Origin: Mikania micrantha
Taxonomy: Eukaryota > Streptophyta > Magnoliopsida > Asterales > Asteraceae
DNA length: 64,000 nt
NCBI GenBank assembly: GCA_009363875.1
Contig: CM018680.1
Span: 16,067,608 to 16,131,607, forward strand
Reading direction: 5' to 3'
Part shown: in pieces, positions 17,963 to 29,957 of the stretch
Position numbering within the stretch: the first letter of the stretch is position 1
Layout: every line of letters starts with the position of its first letter
The notes under the pieces: model-generated
Told to the model about the DNA's origin: nothing
The model's input: only the letters and a program-made list of their open reading frames with translations
Database searches by the model: none
Position numbers and translations under genes: made by a program

Positions 17963-20394
17963 CTAGCATATACCAAATTTAAAGTGAAAAAAAGGAAATT
18001 TTATTCATTCATACCATAACCATGTCAATGTATGATAAATGAAGTTACTGAACATATGTAGATAACATAAGCAAAACCTGAACTAATCTTAAAAGTATAA
18101 AAAATTCATAAAAAGGAAGCCACACACACATGTATACATATAGGAAGACATATATATATATATATATATATAGATCAGGTGTAAACCCTCTCTTAGAGTG
18201 CAAGTCAGCAATCACGAGTTAAAGATCAATCAAAATCTGTTGTTTGTTTTTCCAAATATTAATATTATACAAGTACGATACTTCTTTTATGTGTGTGTAA
18301 ATTCACATGCGTTAAAAAATGATACATGTGTAATTGATACTTTTTGTAGTTACATTTAACACATATGTTAGTTAAAGTGTTTACGGTATAACTCAGTTGC
18401 TTGAATAATATTGAGATATTAAACCCCATTATCCAGCCCCCCGCACAACACCAAGTACGTCCTTATATAAGGGCAGAGTTACAAAGGTAAATCAAATATA
18501 ATCTGAATTCCTAAATATTAATATTCACATACGATCCTATCTTAATATAAATATATAGTTGGCTAATATTAGTTACGAAGATCTAAGTGCTAGTTTCTTA
18601 ACTCGTGTGATTTTACACATACACATAAAAAACAAAAGCCTTTTATATGCGTAATAAAGATATCCTAAAAAACAAAGATTTTGATTAATGTTGACGGTTT
18701 TTTGTGGGTTTCCACTGTAAGAAAGGTTTACAAAGTATACAAACCCTATATGTGTGCGTGTGTATGTGTATATATGCATTCAATTGAGAACCGATAAATT
18801 GTAGAGAACTAAAAAGAATCATTTATAGCCACATGATTCAAGGGTATAAAAGTAACCTTCTTCTATTTCAATTTTAAAATAAAATAAAATTTGTGGTTAT
18901 AATTGGTTCTCTTGATTTTTAACTAATATTAGTCCTTCGTTGAACATCCTTGTATGTATGTACAAGGAAAGTATCAAATGACTCCTTTTTTTGCATGAAC
19001 TGTATGAATTCTTTTTTTACACATGTCTAAAAGAGTTCTCATAGTTTTTACAAAAAATAAATACTACAACTACAACCATACCTAATAAATCTCACTTGTA
19101 GCAGATTAAACCAAATCCAATAATATCAAAACAAAAAAAAATTAAAAAAAACGCTTTTTTTGAAAAAGGCCACTGCCTGGATTCAGCTTCGCCTACCCTT
19201 AAGCCACCACCTCTAATGGCTTCTGGAAAAAAAAAGCCCTAATCTGCGCCTAAGCATCACAGAAGCGCTAAGAGTGAGCAGGGCTTTTATTTTGCGCCTA
19301 GGCGCCCAGGCGAGGGCTTTTACCAACTATGGGTGGGATGTAGCAAACCTTAACTCTAACCCTAATGAAAGATAGACTACTTATAGAGAGACCTAGGCCT
19401 CAAGTACAAATAGATAAACATAAACATGCATAATAAAGAAAAATACAAATATATGAAGATAACGAGCTAGTAAAATAAGCAAAATGGTGGCATGATAATT
19501 ATAACATATGTAGATCATAAGACATAATATCATATAGTAAGCACATGTACATGTATAGCAGAACATAATCTCACAAAAAATAAATTACAACTTTTATTTT
19601 GTGAGTTTTTTACACATATGTAATTTAGTTCTCTTATTCACATATTTATGCAATTGTAAACATGTATAAAAAGCAGTCTTAGAATTCTCACAATATTTAG
19701 AGTTCTCAAATGAACCTTTGCGTGCATGTTGAAAATCCAAGATGATTGAATATTTTTAAGATTCAAGGAGCCAAGTTCAGTGGAGATCAACCCCCAGATC
19801 ATTGATGTTATGAACAATTTAGCTCAAATCTTCATAATTTTGGTGTCTAGATGATGAAATTGAAGTTTGATAATAATAGGAGTGAAAGTGATTTGGGACC
19901 GAGATCATATTCCTACCCATTGATGTTGAAGCCTCTAGCAGGTAAGATGGATGCATTTTGGCCCACCTTGAATCCACATTCATCTACTCAACACCATGCA
20001 TGCACAATTCATGTTCTTTTCTTTCTTTCTTTTTTTGTAATTTAAATTCAATTTCATGTTATCATTAATTTAGTCCATCTTCTCCTAGTTTGTTGTGGTT
20101 AGTGGTAACAATAGTTTGTTACGAATGAAGAGCAATCGGTGGTTAACACAAAACCTCCTATCCTACAAGTTTATTCTAGAAGGGGTAAAGTGGGAAATAA
20201 CCTTACCCACTAAAGAGTTTGTTAGAATGGAGGGTCATTACTTAGAGGAAGGTATGAGTTTGTTATTGGTGGCTCCTGATAGTTCAATGAGAGAGAGAGT
20301 TGTTGCTTTCAAGTTTTCTATTACATTGTGATCATTCATCTCATCATAATAAAATACCACTACGTTTGTGCTAAAATTCCTTTAATTCTATTGA
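17963..20394 (-). other. Part of THUMPD1-like intron 2, AT-rich
   Basis: No supported gene. AT microsatellite at about 18151-18172; a piece with GCGCCTAGGCGCCCAGGCG near 19290-19330 resembles the end of a hAT-type MITE. Small frames at 19851-20045 and 20095-20331 have no recognised similarity and do not splice together in frame. Confidence 0.5.
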
Positions 20395-20425
20395 ATCTTA
20401 GGTCCGACCTGCCGTGATTTAAACA

Positions 20426-21580
20426 TGGAAACACGCAATCAGAACTCTAATTTGGACGTTCAGGAGCAACAAATCAAGCAATTGCAATCTCATGTGACTA
20501 AAATCAAGCAGCCAATGACCAATGATAAGACGGAATCTGCGGAATTCCGCAAGGTGATGCTCGTTTGGATGAAATAGCACGAGAAGAAACCAATTAATTC
20601 ATCCACGTCGGGTACATGTACGACAATCACTGATCCTTTTAAAACTCTTTTTCATCCTTTTTTTCAAATGATAATTCTTCGTCTCCACTCCCTTGGGCTG
20701 TTAAGAAGGTTAAGAACTGGAGTTTTCTGGATTTGATCCTCAGGGGTGGATTAAGAAAGCTAATTTGTATTTTGACATTAAGAATACTCCGAATGAATTG
20801 CGTCTCAAGTTGGCTTAACTCAGTATGCAAGGGGTGGCTCAACACTGGTTTACTGCGGTCACTCATGTGCTGAATCCTTGTCATGGGTTGATTTTCAATC
20901 AGAATTGTTACAGCGATTCAGTGGCCTCGAGATTCATAATCCTTATGAGCAACTTGCTACAATTAAACAAGCTAATTCGATTTTCGATTACATTGATGAT
21001 TTCGAATACCTCGTATCATTAGTTCCTCGTTTACCTTAATCTCAAACGATAGGGTATTTTGTTGCGGGGTTGCAGGATGACGTGAAACAATGGGTTCGTT
21101 TTCATAGACCACAAACACGATTGGATACAATCTACTTGGCTAAGGATGTGAAAGTTATGCTTCGACCACAGGCAAGTAATCCATCTTTAATTCGTTATCG
21201 CTATGCGGATCCCTTAGAGTTGTCGGGGGTATCCGCGTCTCATGGGGGACGCATGGAGTCTAAAAGGTTGATTTCCACCACCTTTTCTAATTCCAAAACG
21301 GATTTGGGTTCGAAAGCAAGAGGGATTAACACGTCTGCCAATGGGTCTCGGTATTTACGTGACAAAGGGGTGCGTTCCCTATCTCGCACGGAATGGGAAG
21401 AGAGGCGGAAAAAGGGTCTCTATTGCCATTGTGGTCAGTTATATGGCCCAACCCATCGTTGTCCAAAAGGGAAATTACGTGTTTTATTATTAGGAGATGA
21501 GGAGGAGGAGACAGATGAGGGAGGAAACTGTGTGCTTACTGTGCTCCCTGATTCTCCATCAGGTCCAAATGATAAATGAT
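20426..21580 (+). pseudogene. Ty3-type gag
   Basis: METRNQNSNLDVQEQQIKQL opens a gag clearly related to the one at 510. A TAG at about 20576 and frameshifts near 20720 and 20870 break it. LSMQGVAQHWFTAVTHV marks the capsid. After 21070 the frame MQDDVKQWVRFHRP continues to a zinc knuckle, LYCHCGQLYGPTHRCP (about 21420-21465), and an acidic tail. Confidence 0.82.
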
Positions 21581-21596
21581 GAACCTACTCTGGAGT

Positions 21597-22070
21597 GTGT
21601 TTGACCTTAGAAGTGATGGGTACTTTTAATCATTTAAGTGGAACACAAACATTGAAGCTCAAAGGAGCCATCCAAGGAATTCCTATCGGTCTGTTAGTCG
21701 ATAGCGGTGCAACACATAATTTCATTTCCAAAAGGGTAGTAGCATCCCTAGATATTCTCTCAGTATCCACATAGGGTATAAGTATTCGGTTGGGAGATGG
21801 ACATCTAGTAATTGTGAACATTCAATGTCTTGATCTGCCAATTCAAGTTGGTTCGTGTACTTTCTACATCAATGCATTGGTATTTGACACAGGTCCTTTG
21901 GATCTAATTTTGGGAATGGATTGGCTTCAATCTTTAGGAGAAGTAGTCCATCATTGGAAAATTTTGTGGATGAAATTTATTCATAAAGAATCACCGGTTA
22001 TTCCACATGGCATTGGTTTGGGACAATTCTTTAACACGGCCTTGCAAAATTGGTTAACATTGGAGAATCG
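21597..22070 (+). pseudogene. Ty3-type protease
   Basis: GAIQGIPIGLLVDSGATHNF (about 21663-21722) carries the DSG active-site triplet, and DLILGMDWLQSLG near 21903-21940 is the second conserved block. A stop near 21772 interrupts it, so the polyprotein is not open. Confidence 0.82.
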
Positions 22071-22239
22071 TTCTCAATTGGCCCCTATTACACTTGACAT
22101 TTCAAATGTACCACCCAAGTCTTCTAATCCGGTTACTCTTTCTGGTTCCCAACAACAAACACTACGCATTCTGCTTGATCAGTTTACTATTTTATTTCAG
22201 CCTACATCCGGATTACCACCTTTTTGCTCCCATGATCAC

Positions 22240-22640
22240 TAAATCATCTTATCAACAGCTAAACCGGTTGTGGTGCGAACATATAGATATCTCCATATAC
22301 AGAAAAATGAAATTGAATGACTAGTTCAAGGAATTGTGGTTGTGGGCATGATCCGTCCTAGTTATAGTGTGTATTCCAGTCCTGTAATTCTTGTTCGGAA
22401 GAAAGATAATTCGTGGAGGATGTGTATAGATTATAGAGCGTTGAACAAAGTGACAATTCCGGATAAAATTCCTAATCCTATGGTAGATGAACTACATGGT
22501 GCACAATATTTTACAAAATTGGACCTTAAATCCAGATATAATCAAATCAGGATGCGAGAGGACAGTGTGGAGAAAACTACGTTCCGGACACATGAAGGCC
22601 ATGAATACTTGGTAATGCTATTCAACCTACAAACTTCGAG
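22240..22640 (+). pseudogene. Ty3-type reverse transcriptase, N-terminal half only
   Basis: VVGMIRPSYSVYSSPVILV, KKDNSWRMCIDYRALNKVTI and TKLDLKSRYNQIRM are the first RT blocks; FRTHEGHEYLVM follows. The frame loses similarity near 22635, before the catalytic DD box, so the element is truncated in RT. Confidence 0.85.
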
Positions 22641-22846
22641 TGCCATAAATCGGTCGCATATTCCAGATAGATAATTAAAAAAAACAAAAACAAAAAAAAA
22701 AACTAGAGGATGGAAAATCAATAGAAAAACAGACAAAACTATTACCCATAAACTGAATTGCAAAGATATGCTGTTATCAAAACAAATTACCCATCAAAAT
22801 AGTATGCATTCTAAATAAATTTTATGAAGTATATAATAATACATAC
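22641..22846 (-). other. Donor-side end of THUMPD1-like intron 2
   Basis: A-rich sequence from the truncated Ty3 end to the exon 2 splice donor GTATGT (22846-22841 on the minus strand). Confidence 0.6.
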
Positions 22847-22963
22847 AGAATCGATAAGTTGAACAGCTTCTTGAGAAGCTTGGCGCTCTCTGCCACCGTC
22901 ACAGGTAATGAAGAAGCCTTGAACACCTGGTCGCAACGGATATGAACCCTTCTTTACTGATTT
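22847..22963 (-). CDS. THUMPD1/Tan1 homologue, exon 2
   Basis: Thirty-nine codons, phase 0 on both sides: KSVKKGSYPLRPGVQGF, then FITCDGGRERQASQEAV and QLIDS. The PGVQGFFITCDGGRER block is the strongest hallmark of this family. The acceptor is TTGCTTCAG and the donor GTATGT (22846-22841). It joins exon 3 as QLIDS-FLEELVEG without frame change. Intact splice sites and absence of stops suggest that this part of the gene is under constraint, or was until recently. Confidence 0.9.
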
Positions 22964-23045
22964 CTGAAGCAAATTAAAGCAGGTTAGCCATTTTTTGCAC
23001 CAAATAAATACGAGTGATACATTCGATCAGAAAGCACAGGCTTAC

Positions 23046-23093
23046 GTTGTGGGGACGATAATGGTTCTTCCTCTTCTTGTTGTCGGTACCCAT
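23046..23093 (-). CDS. THUMPD1/Tan1 homologue, exon 1 with start codon
   Basis: ATG at 23093-23091 encodes MGTDNKKRKNHYRPHN (16 codons) and ends at a GTAAGC donor (23045). The basic KKRK stretch and the HYRPHN motif are usual at the start of plant THUMPD1-like proteins. It joins exon 2 as HN-KSVKKGSY. The codons seen in exons 1-3 total 168. Confidence 0.88.
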
Positions 23094-23365
23094 TTTAAAA
23101 AGGCGTTAGGGCTTCGACGTTAATCCAGACTATCCTTTAAACAGCTAGCTAATTTAATGACCGGAAAACCCCCTGCCGGCTGCCGCCCTGGACTGCTGCG
23201 GTATGCCCGGTGACCTGGCGACCTGCCGCCTGCGGTTGTGCTTGGCTGTTAGGGACTGTGGCCTGTGGGAGAATTGGGAGCCGACTGCCGAGCTTGGCTG
23301 CTGCGTGAGCCGTGATGCGTGATGCCCTGCTTGTTGCAGATCGGGAAAAGAAAAGAAGGCTAGGG
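23094..23365 (-). promoter_or_regulatory. Upstream region of the THUMPD1-like gene
   Basis: About 270 bp between the start codon and the repeat segment A. The part at 23155-23340 is GC-rich (CCTGCCGGCTGCCGCC), unlike the AT-rich surroundings, and may be 5' UTR or promoter. No TATA box was assigned. Confidence 0.4.
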
Positions 23366-25691
23366 TTAGTGTGTTACGGGAAGTAGGAGGGAAAAGAACG
23401 GAAAAGAAATTGCGATTTTGACTTGTTATTTTTACATAGGTGACAATCTGAAATCTCGTGCAATCAATCCATTCAAAAACAATAAACCGGATACTTGCAA
23501 AACAATGCGATGCTCCGAACAAATAGAACGTAAACATAAGCACACATTGCTATATATCATAGAATGCAAATAACTAAAAAAGCTTATGCATTTACAAAAT
23601 ATAGCTTAAATAAATACGAATATAACGCACACAGTTTATATTATCTAACTACTATTATTATTTGGTCAGAAGGTTTTTTTGCCCAGTAGTTACCACTTGA
23701 CTTTCTTGTGTTAAACCTGGATAAAACATATTTGTTAAGACAATAACTGGGGAGGGTTTACCTAGTTGTGATATTCCTCCTAAGGTGGGTCGGGCGTATG
23801 ACCCAAAGCTTCAAATCCGAGAAGCGGTTAAAATCACTTTTTAAGTGACTGCACTCTAAGTCGTTAAAAAAAATAAAAGTACTATTATTATTTAATGAAT
23901 ATCATTACTTAGTACCACTATTATTTAGTTATCACTATTAAACAAAAAAAAATGATGCGGCCAAGAGTTGAACCAGAGACCTTTCCTTCAAATGGCTTCA
24001 AATGGCATTCGCCTTAAACAGCAAAGCAATTTAAACATTATTGTTTACTTTTGAAAACTTTAGTTATTTGTCTAGGAATAATAATTATTAAATGAATCAT
24101 ACTATTCATATGATTCGTTATTGTATATATAGTAACAAATAGATTCCTCGCGCGATGTGGTGGAAATTTCCCTACGATTGACATAATCTCATATATCAAA
24201 GTACAGAATTAAAAACACGACACGACGGTTGTCTCTCCAACATACACCCTAAAGTTAATCATCGTACGTATGACCGTCACACAAAAAAAAAGGTTGTGAT
24301 AAGTCGTAAAATCTATTCTTAAGAAACATAAATATCGTATCAACTAATAAAATGAAAATAAAATTAATAATTATTATTGATGTTGTAACACCCCGTTTTG
24401 TAGATACAAATAAAATACTCATGTTTATAATTAAAATATTATTACTCGAAAATATAATAATAGAAACAGTCATTTAAATTATAAGGTCTCATCTAATAAA
24501 CAAAATAATGTGGCTAATAAAATATGATTATTCGAGAATATAAGAGGAGATATGAGCGTTCAAAGTTTCCGGCGTTCATTTAAACGACGAGGGCAGAATG
24601 AAACAATTATTTAAAAAACAAAGATTGAGCTAAATTAATTAATCATAATAATAATTAAAAAAAGAAAAACATATTGTTGTACGTGGAGATTTTGTTGTCA
24701 AAGAATAAAATAGGATAAGCTTAAGCTTATCTCTATTCTTCTAAAACACACATATATATGTATCATCTTTGTAGAAATTTCAAAAGAAACAGATGTGTCG
24801 GTCGAATTTCAGAAGGAAAAAACCAGATTGTACGAGTCGTTCTAAAACTCTTCAAAACTAAGGAATCGTTACGTAGTTAGATATGTACTATAATCTCTTA
24901 GTTTAACTCATTCAATTGATATTTCTTTATAAGGTTAGGCTAAGATTTGATCTCATATATATATATATTATGTTGATTATGACCTATTTTAGTTGAAGAA
25001 AAAAATAAACGTATCAAATAGTTATAAGGATAGATTAAGCATAAACGCTGCCCAAAATTATATTGAGAGTTCTAAGCTGTTACTCAGCCAACCAAAAGTT
25101 AAGGTGAATACATTTAACTTGTTTTTAAATATAAATGATTTTTTTAGCATTGTATGTTTAAACTTTGACGCATAAAGGGATACTACGTGACTGGCATTTA
25201 GGCTATTAGTATACGTATGATTTGCAAATTGTATCCGCTTATGGGCGAAATTCCCATATGGGCTGGTACAGGTGGGCTGGAAGGTTAAACGTAAGACATA
25301 ATTCGCAGTCAACCTAACCAGTGACCAGTTGTGGGATGGAGGGAACAAAACGTAAGACGCGTTGCGCTGTAATTCCTAACCAATGACAGTTATAAACCAG
25401 TGTATGCAGTAGTTGTATCAATCAGTGAAATAGCCTGCTAAATGTGTAGTATTGCTAATATTACTTATGGTTAAAGGACCGAACATGCTATGCTTACTTA
25501 TTGAGTCTGTTATTTGTATTCACCAACATTATGTTGATGTTTTGTTTTCAAAAACTTTTCAGGTAATAATGAAATGTAAAAGAGAAGCAATATCAGATCT
25601 TGTGCTGAGACCATGGAGCTATTGGAGCTATGTATCCAAGTCATGTATAAACCGGGTATTCTAAAATGTGAAAATACGGTTTACTATAAAA
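23366..25691 (+). repeat. Repeat segment, copy A
   Basis: The sequence from TTAGTGTGTTACGGG to GGTTTACTATA is found again, in the same orientation, as copy B (29498-48840 minus three insertions). It contains a left flank (to 24383) and a solo-LTR portion from 24384. A diverged third copy of part of the flank is at 50315-50640. No genes. A tRNA-like B box (GGTTCAACTC) sits on the minus strand near 23970. Confidence 0.85.
24384..25691 (+). mobile_element. Solo-LTR portion, copy A (right end missing)
   Basis: It begins TGTAACACCCCG right after GATGT (24379-24383). Copy B retains the other end, GGGGTGTGACA at 49146 followed by GATGT. Copy A loses similarity near 25691, so it is truncated. Confidence 0.75.
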
Positions 25692-26220
25692 CATGGATCG
25701 TTGCATTGTGGTAAAAGAAAGGAAAAGTCAAACGATCTGATCGGAACCTCAACCTAGATTGCAACCCTTCAACCCACAAAACTTGCCACATAGCAAATCC
25801 CCATTGGACCACCTTTATTTTTTTTTTAAGTTATCCAAAATTAGTTTTTGTTTATAATCTTGTTTTTTTTATAACTTCAAATAATTAATATTTTTAAAAA
25901 ATCTAAAAACACGGCCTTTATCAATTTTTTTATGAACATGTCGGTATAAATTTTGTTAAAAACTGAGTTCGTTTAAAAAAATGTTTTTTATATAAAATCA
26001 ATATAAACAATCAATGGTTTATCCTATCTAACATTTGAAGGTTTTTTATTAGTTCAAAAGATTTTCTAGATCAAACTCATTATCGAAAACATTATCTGTT
26101 TAAAATATTTAAAATTTTGAAAATTCGTTATTTCTCCCTACAAATATTGTATAATATTAGCATTGTTTTATATCCAACACCCTTCATAATCTTTGGTTTA
26201 TAAATTTCATAATTTATGTC

Positions 26221-27108
26221 ATGAATCCTTCTTTTCCAAATTTTTGTTTGAATCTTAGAGATTCTGAAGATTATCCCAATACTCAATACTATCAAAACTC
26301 TCCTCTTTTTCCAAATGCGAATGAAGTTCTTGTTACAGAAGATCTTCAAACCTCACAAAATACAGAAAATCACTCACGAGGAGCTAGTAAATGGGATGTT
26401 GCCGAAGATGTTGCCTTAATGTTAGCATGGTGTATTACTAGTGAAAATAACATTGTTGGCAAAAAACGAAAAATATCAAATTTGTGGGCACAAGTAAAGA
26501 TGTACGATGCAGCTTAAGTAGAAAATCTAGAAAAGCTTAGTGTGAGGAATGAAGCTCAAATGAAATTCGTTTTAAACGGCTTAGAGAAAATGGCCAAAAG
26601 TGGGTTGCTGCGTATAGGGAAGCATATCGTCAAAGAAAAAGTAGAATGAACCAAAAAGATATTGAGAGTGAAGCTCATAAACTTTATGAGCAAGATAAGA
26701 GGAACAAGTTCACTGACTATGTTGTTTTTAATGAAGTCATGTGTAAGCACCAAAAGTGGGCTTTGCAGCTAGACCAAGACACAAGACGTTCCCGTCCTGA
26801 AGAGAGCAATGAAGAAAGTGATGGTAGCTCAAAAAAAAGTAGGACTACTGAAGAAGGGGAATACTATGCCAATTCTAACCCAGAAACACCAACTAGTGGT
26901 GGTTCAACATCTCAACGTCCAATTGGTAGAGATGCAGCTAAAAAAAGTAAAAGGAAAAGAAATATCTAAGGTTTCTACTAACTTTGTTGAAGAGCTTCGT
27001 GCAATGAGGCTTACTAGAGACGGTGAAATTGAACTCATGAAACAAAGGCTTGAGTTTGAAAGAGAAAGGGAGCAAAGTATGCGTTTGAACACACTGTTAC
27101 AAAAATAG
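26221..27108 (+). pseudogene. PIF/Harbinger ORF1 (Myb/SANT-like, NAM-associated C-terminus)
   Basis: Reads RGASKWDVAEDVALMLAWCI, then LWAQVKMYDAA, followed by a stop at 26515. Another frame continues RFKRLRENGQKWVAAYREAY, then NQKDIESEAHKLYEQDKRNK and VMCKHQKWALQLD. A final shift near 26960 leads to a coiled-coil tail (RDGEIELMKQRLEFERERE) ending at 27108. This layout is that of plant PIF/Harbinger ORF1 proteins, which bind DNA and help the transposase. At least one stop and two frameshifts. Confidence 0.8.
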
Positions 27109-27310
27109 TTCTTGTCGCCTGAAGAAGAAAACATATAGAGCCATCTGATGTTAAATTTTTATGGATCACTCTAAGTAAATCACGTTTATTGTGTGTTTTT
27201 CTTTTAGTTGGTTTAATAATGTTCGGTGTGTGTTTTATTTTAAGTTGCTTTAAGAAATTTTGGTGTGTATTTTATTTTTAGTTGGTTTAATAAAATTTGG
27301 TGTATTTTAT

Positions 27311-27760
27311 CTTTGTTTCCACATGTCAACATTTTACCGGTCACTTGGATTTTGCAATAGATAAACGATTTAACATTATCTTCATGGATTCCCATTATTA
27401 TCTTTGTTTCCACATGTCAACATTTTACTGGACACTTGGATTTTGCAATAGATAAATGATTTAACATTATCTTCATAGATTCCCATTATTATCTTTGTTT
27501 CCACATGTCAACATTTTACTGGACACTAGGATTTTGCAATAGATAAACGACTTAACATTATCTTCATGGATTCCCATTATTATCTTTGTTTCCACATGTC
27601 AACATTTTACTTGACACTTGGATTTTGCAATAGATAAACGATTTAACATTATCTTCATGGATTCCCATTATTATCTTTGTTTCCACATGTCAATATTTTA
27701 CTGGACACTTGGATTTTGGTAATAGATAAACGTTTTAACATTATCTTCATTGTTTTTCTA
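27311..27760 (+). repeat. 91-bp minisatellite, about five units
   Basis: CTTTGTTTCCACATGTCAAC recurs at 27311, 27402, 27493, 27584 and 27675, exactly 91 bases apart, with a few substitutions per unit. It lies between the two transposon genes, just upstream of the transposase. Confidence 0.95.
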
Positions 27761-27827
27761 TAAATAAGATCATAACATTGATATATTTTAACCAAAACCA
27801 ACTCTTCAATTCTCACCTTCTTAAAAA

Positions 27828-29146
27828 ATGTCTCATAATGAAAACTTATTAGAAAATTCAAATTCATCATACTTGAATGCATTTGATGAATGGGAAGCTA
27901 GGCTTGCTGAGCAAAATCGACAGCTTGATCAGGTCATTTGTGAAGTATTTGTAAGCATGTCAAATATGATCATAGGAGATCATCCTCCTAGAGCAAAAAG
28001 AAGGTATCGTGACCGTGAACGCGAGCATGGTGAGGCACGTTTGATGAACGACCACTTTGTTGACAACCCAACATATGATCAAGATATATTTCGACGTAGA
28101 TTTCGAATGCGAAAATCATTATTCCTTCGTATAGCAACTGCTGTTACAACGAATGATATATATTTTCAACAAAGACGTGATGCCATATGAAGAAGAGGTC
28201 TTTCATTATTGCAAAAATGTACTGGAGTTATGCGGGTGTTGGCGTATGGAGCATTGACAGATGCTCAAGATGAATACCTAAGAATGAGTGACGCTGTAAC
28301 AAGGGATGCTCTAATAAGGTTCGTAGAAGGTGTCATATCATGTTTCAGTCAAGAGTACCTTAGAAGGCCCAATGAAGATGACTTAGTAAGACTACTCCAT
28401 GTTGGGGCTGAGCGTGGATTTCCATGTATGATAGGAAGTATTGACTGCATGCATTGGGAATGGAAAAATTGCCCCACTGCTTAGGCCAGACAATATGCAG
28501 GTAGAAGCGGCAAACCAACAATCATTTTGGAAGTCGTTGCATCATATGACTTATGGATATGGCATGCATTATTTGGAGTACATGCAATGACATTAATGTC
28601 CACCATCGCTCTCCTCTTTTTGATGATTTATTGTGAGGCCGAGCACCAAGTGTGAGGTACATCCTGAATGGCCATGAATATAATAGGGCATACTATCTTA
28701 CTGATGCCATATATCATTAATGTGCTGCCTTTGTTAAGCCAATATCTTCTCCATAGTTACGGAAACACAAGTTGTTCGCTCAACATCAAGAGGCCGCTAG
28801 AAAAGATGTTGAACGAGAATTTGGAGTTCCACAAGCTCGTTTTGCTTTTTTACGACACCCATGTCATGTGTGGGACAAGGATATGATGGGTAAAATTATG
28901 ATTGCATGTATTATAATGCATAACATGATTGTTGAGGATGAACGAATCTCATACCTTAACTATAGAGGTTAAAGAAGCTCTACTCAGGAAGATGAGCAAC
29001 CTTTTCAATACTCTACTCAACGAACTGGAAGCTTATCTAGTTATATGACCAATAGAGAACAACTTCGAAATAGAGAAGCTCATCTTGCTTTAAAAAACGA
29101 TTTGATTGAGCACATATGACAAAAATTTGGCGACGATGAATAGTTA
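27828..29146 (+). pseudogene. PIF/Harbinger transposase (DDE_Tnp_4 type)
   Basis: From ATG at 27828: FRRRFRMRKSLFLRIATAV, stop at 28188, then GVMRVLAYGALTDAQDEYLR, GFPCMIGSIDCMHWEWKNCP (first catalytic D), a stop at 28482, GRSGKPTIILEVVASYDLWI and, in shifted frames, DINVHHRSPLF-like sequence with the second D. KDVEREFGVPQARFAFLRHP holds the E region. MMGKIMIACIIMHNMIVED and the tail to 29146 complete it. Stops and frameshifts make it inactive. A TATAAATAAG box at about 27760-27770 could have driven it. Confidence 0.85.
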
Positions 29147-29497
29147 CGTAGTTAAAAAAATTATTTGTAATTGTACAATTATATTTAATGTCATCATTGT
29201 AATTTAGTTTATATATTTAATTAAGTTTGTTTGATAAATATAATATTTTTGTAATATTTTATTTTACTTTTTAAAATTGAAATTTTAATTTTTGTAAATA
29301 AAATAATTATTTTATTTGTCTTTCAAATAAATTTTAATAAAAACTAAAAATCATAAATTATATTTATTTAATAAAAAATAATAGAGGTTGGCTTGTTAAT
29401 GAGAGTAAAAGTTGGGTTTGATTGGGTTGTGTATATGGAAGAGAGAAATTTTTTTTATTAAAGATTGGGTTGGATTGAATTGTGAATCAGGATGGTC

Positions 29498-29957
29498 TTA
29501 GTGTGTTACGGGAATTAGGAGAGAAAATGGGGAAAAAAGAAATTGCGATTTTGACTTTAGGGATATTTTTATTGAGGTAACTATGGTTTTACCCCGTGGC
29601 GGTAACCCCGCATTGAATTGGTTAAAAATCTCAAAACTCGGGCTGTCAATCCGTCCAAAAACAATAAAGCAGATCCTTGCAAAACCATGCAACACTCACA
29701 AAAAAATAGAACGTAAACATAAGCATACGTTGCTACATATCATAGAACGCAAATAATTAAAAAAGTTTATGCGTTTTCAAAATATAGCTTAAAGAAATAC
29801 GAGCATAACGCACACAATTTATATTATGTAACTACTATTATTATTTAGCCAAAAGGTTTTTTTCCTGGTAGTTACCACTTGACTTTCTTGTTAGAGGTGT
29901 TGTGTTAAATCCATGACAAAACATATTTGTTAAGATAATAACATGGGAGGGTTTACC
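29498..29957 (+). repeat. Repeat segment copy B, part 1
   Basis: Matches copy A from its start (TTAGTGTGTTACGGG) to the hAT insertion at 29958. It ends in the 8-bp GGTTTACC that is duplicated after the hAT. Confidence 0.85.

Larger units (their letters stand above)
20402..22640 (+). mobile_element. Truncated Ty3-type element in intron 2
   Basis: It begins with the same GGTCCGACCTGCC PBS string as the element at the left edge, followed by gag, protease and the first part of RT. It stops abruptly near FNLQTSS (about 22640). No LTR could be identified on either side. It lies antisense to the host gene. Confidence 0.75.
25743..29497 (+). mobile_element. PIF/Harbinger-like element
   Basis: It carries both typical genes, a Myb/SANT-like ORF1 and a DDE transposase, both damaged. 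The right end, reverse-complemented GACCATCCTGATT...CAATCCAACCCA, resembles the left AACCTCAACCTAGATT...CTTCAACCCA. TTA at 29498 fits the 3-bp target, but no matching left TTA is seen. Flanks 25692-26220 and 29147-29497 are AT-rich and non-coding. Confidence 0.7.

Noticed and set aside
19851..20331. Two frames that looked like neighbouring exons (GCAG|GTAAGA donor, CTCCTAG acceptor)
   Set aside because: Joining them at these sites puts the second exon in a frame with an immediate stop, and neither has a recognised protein.
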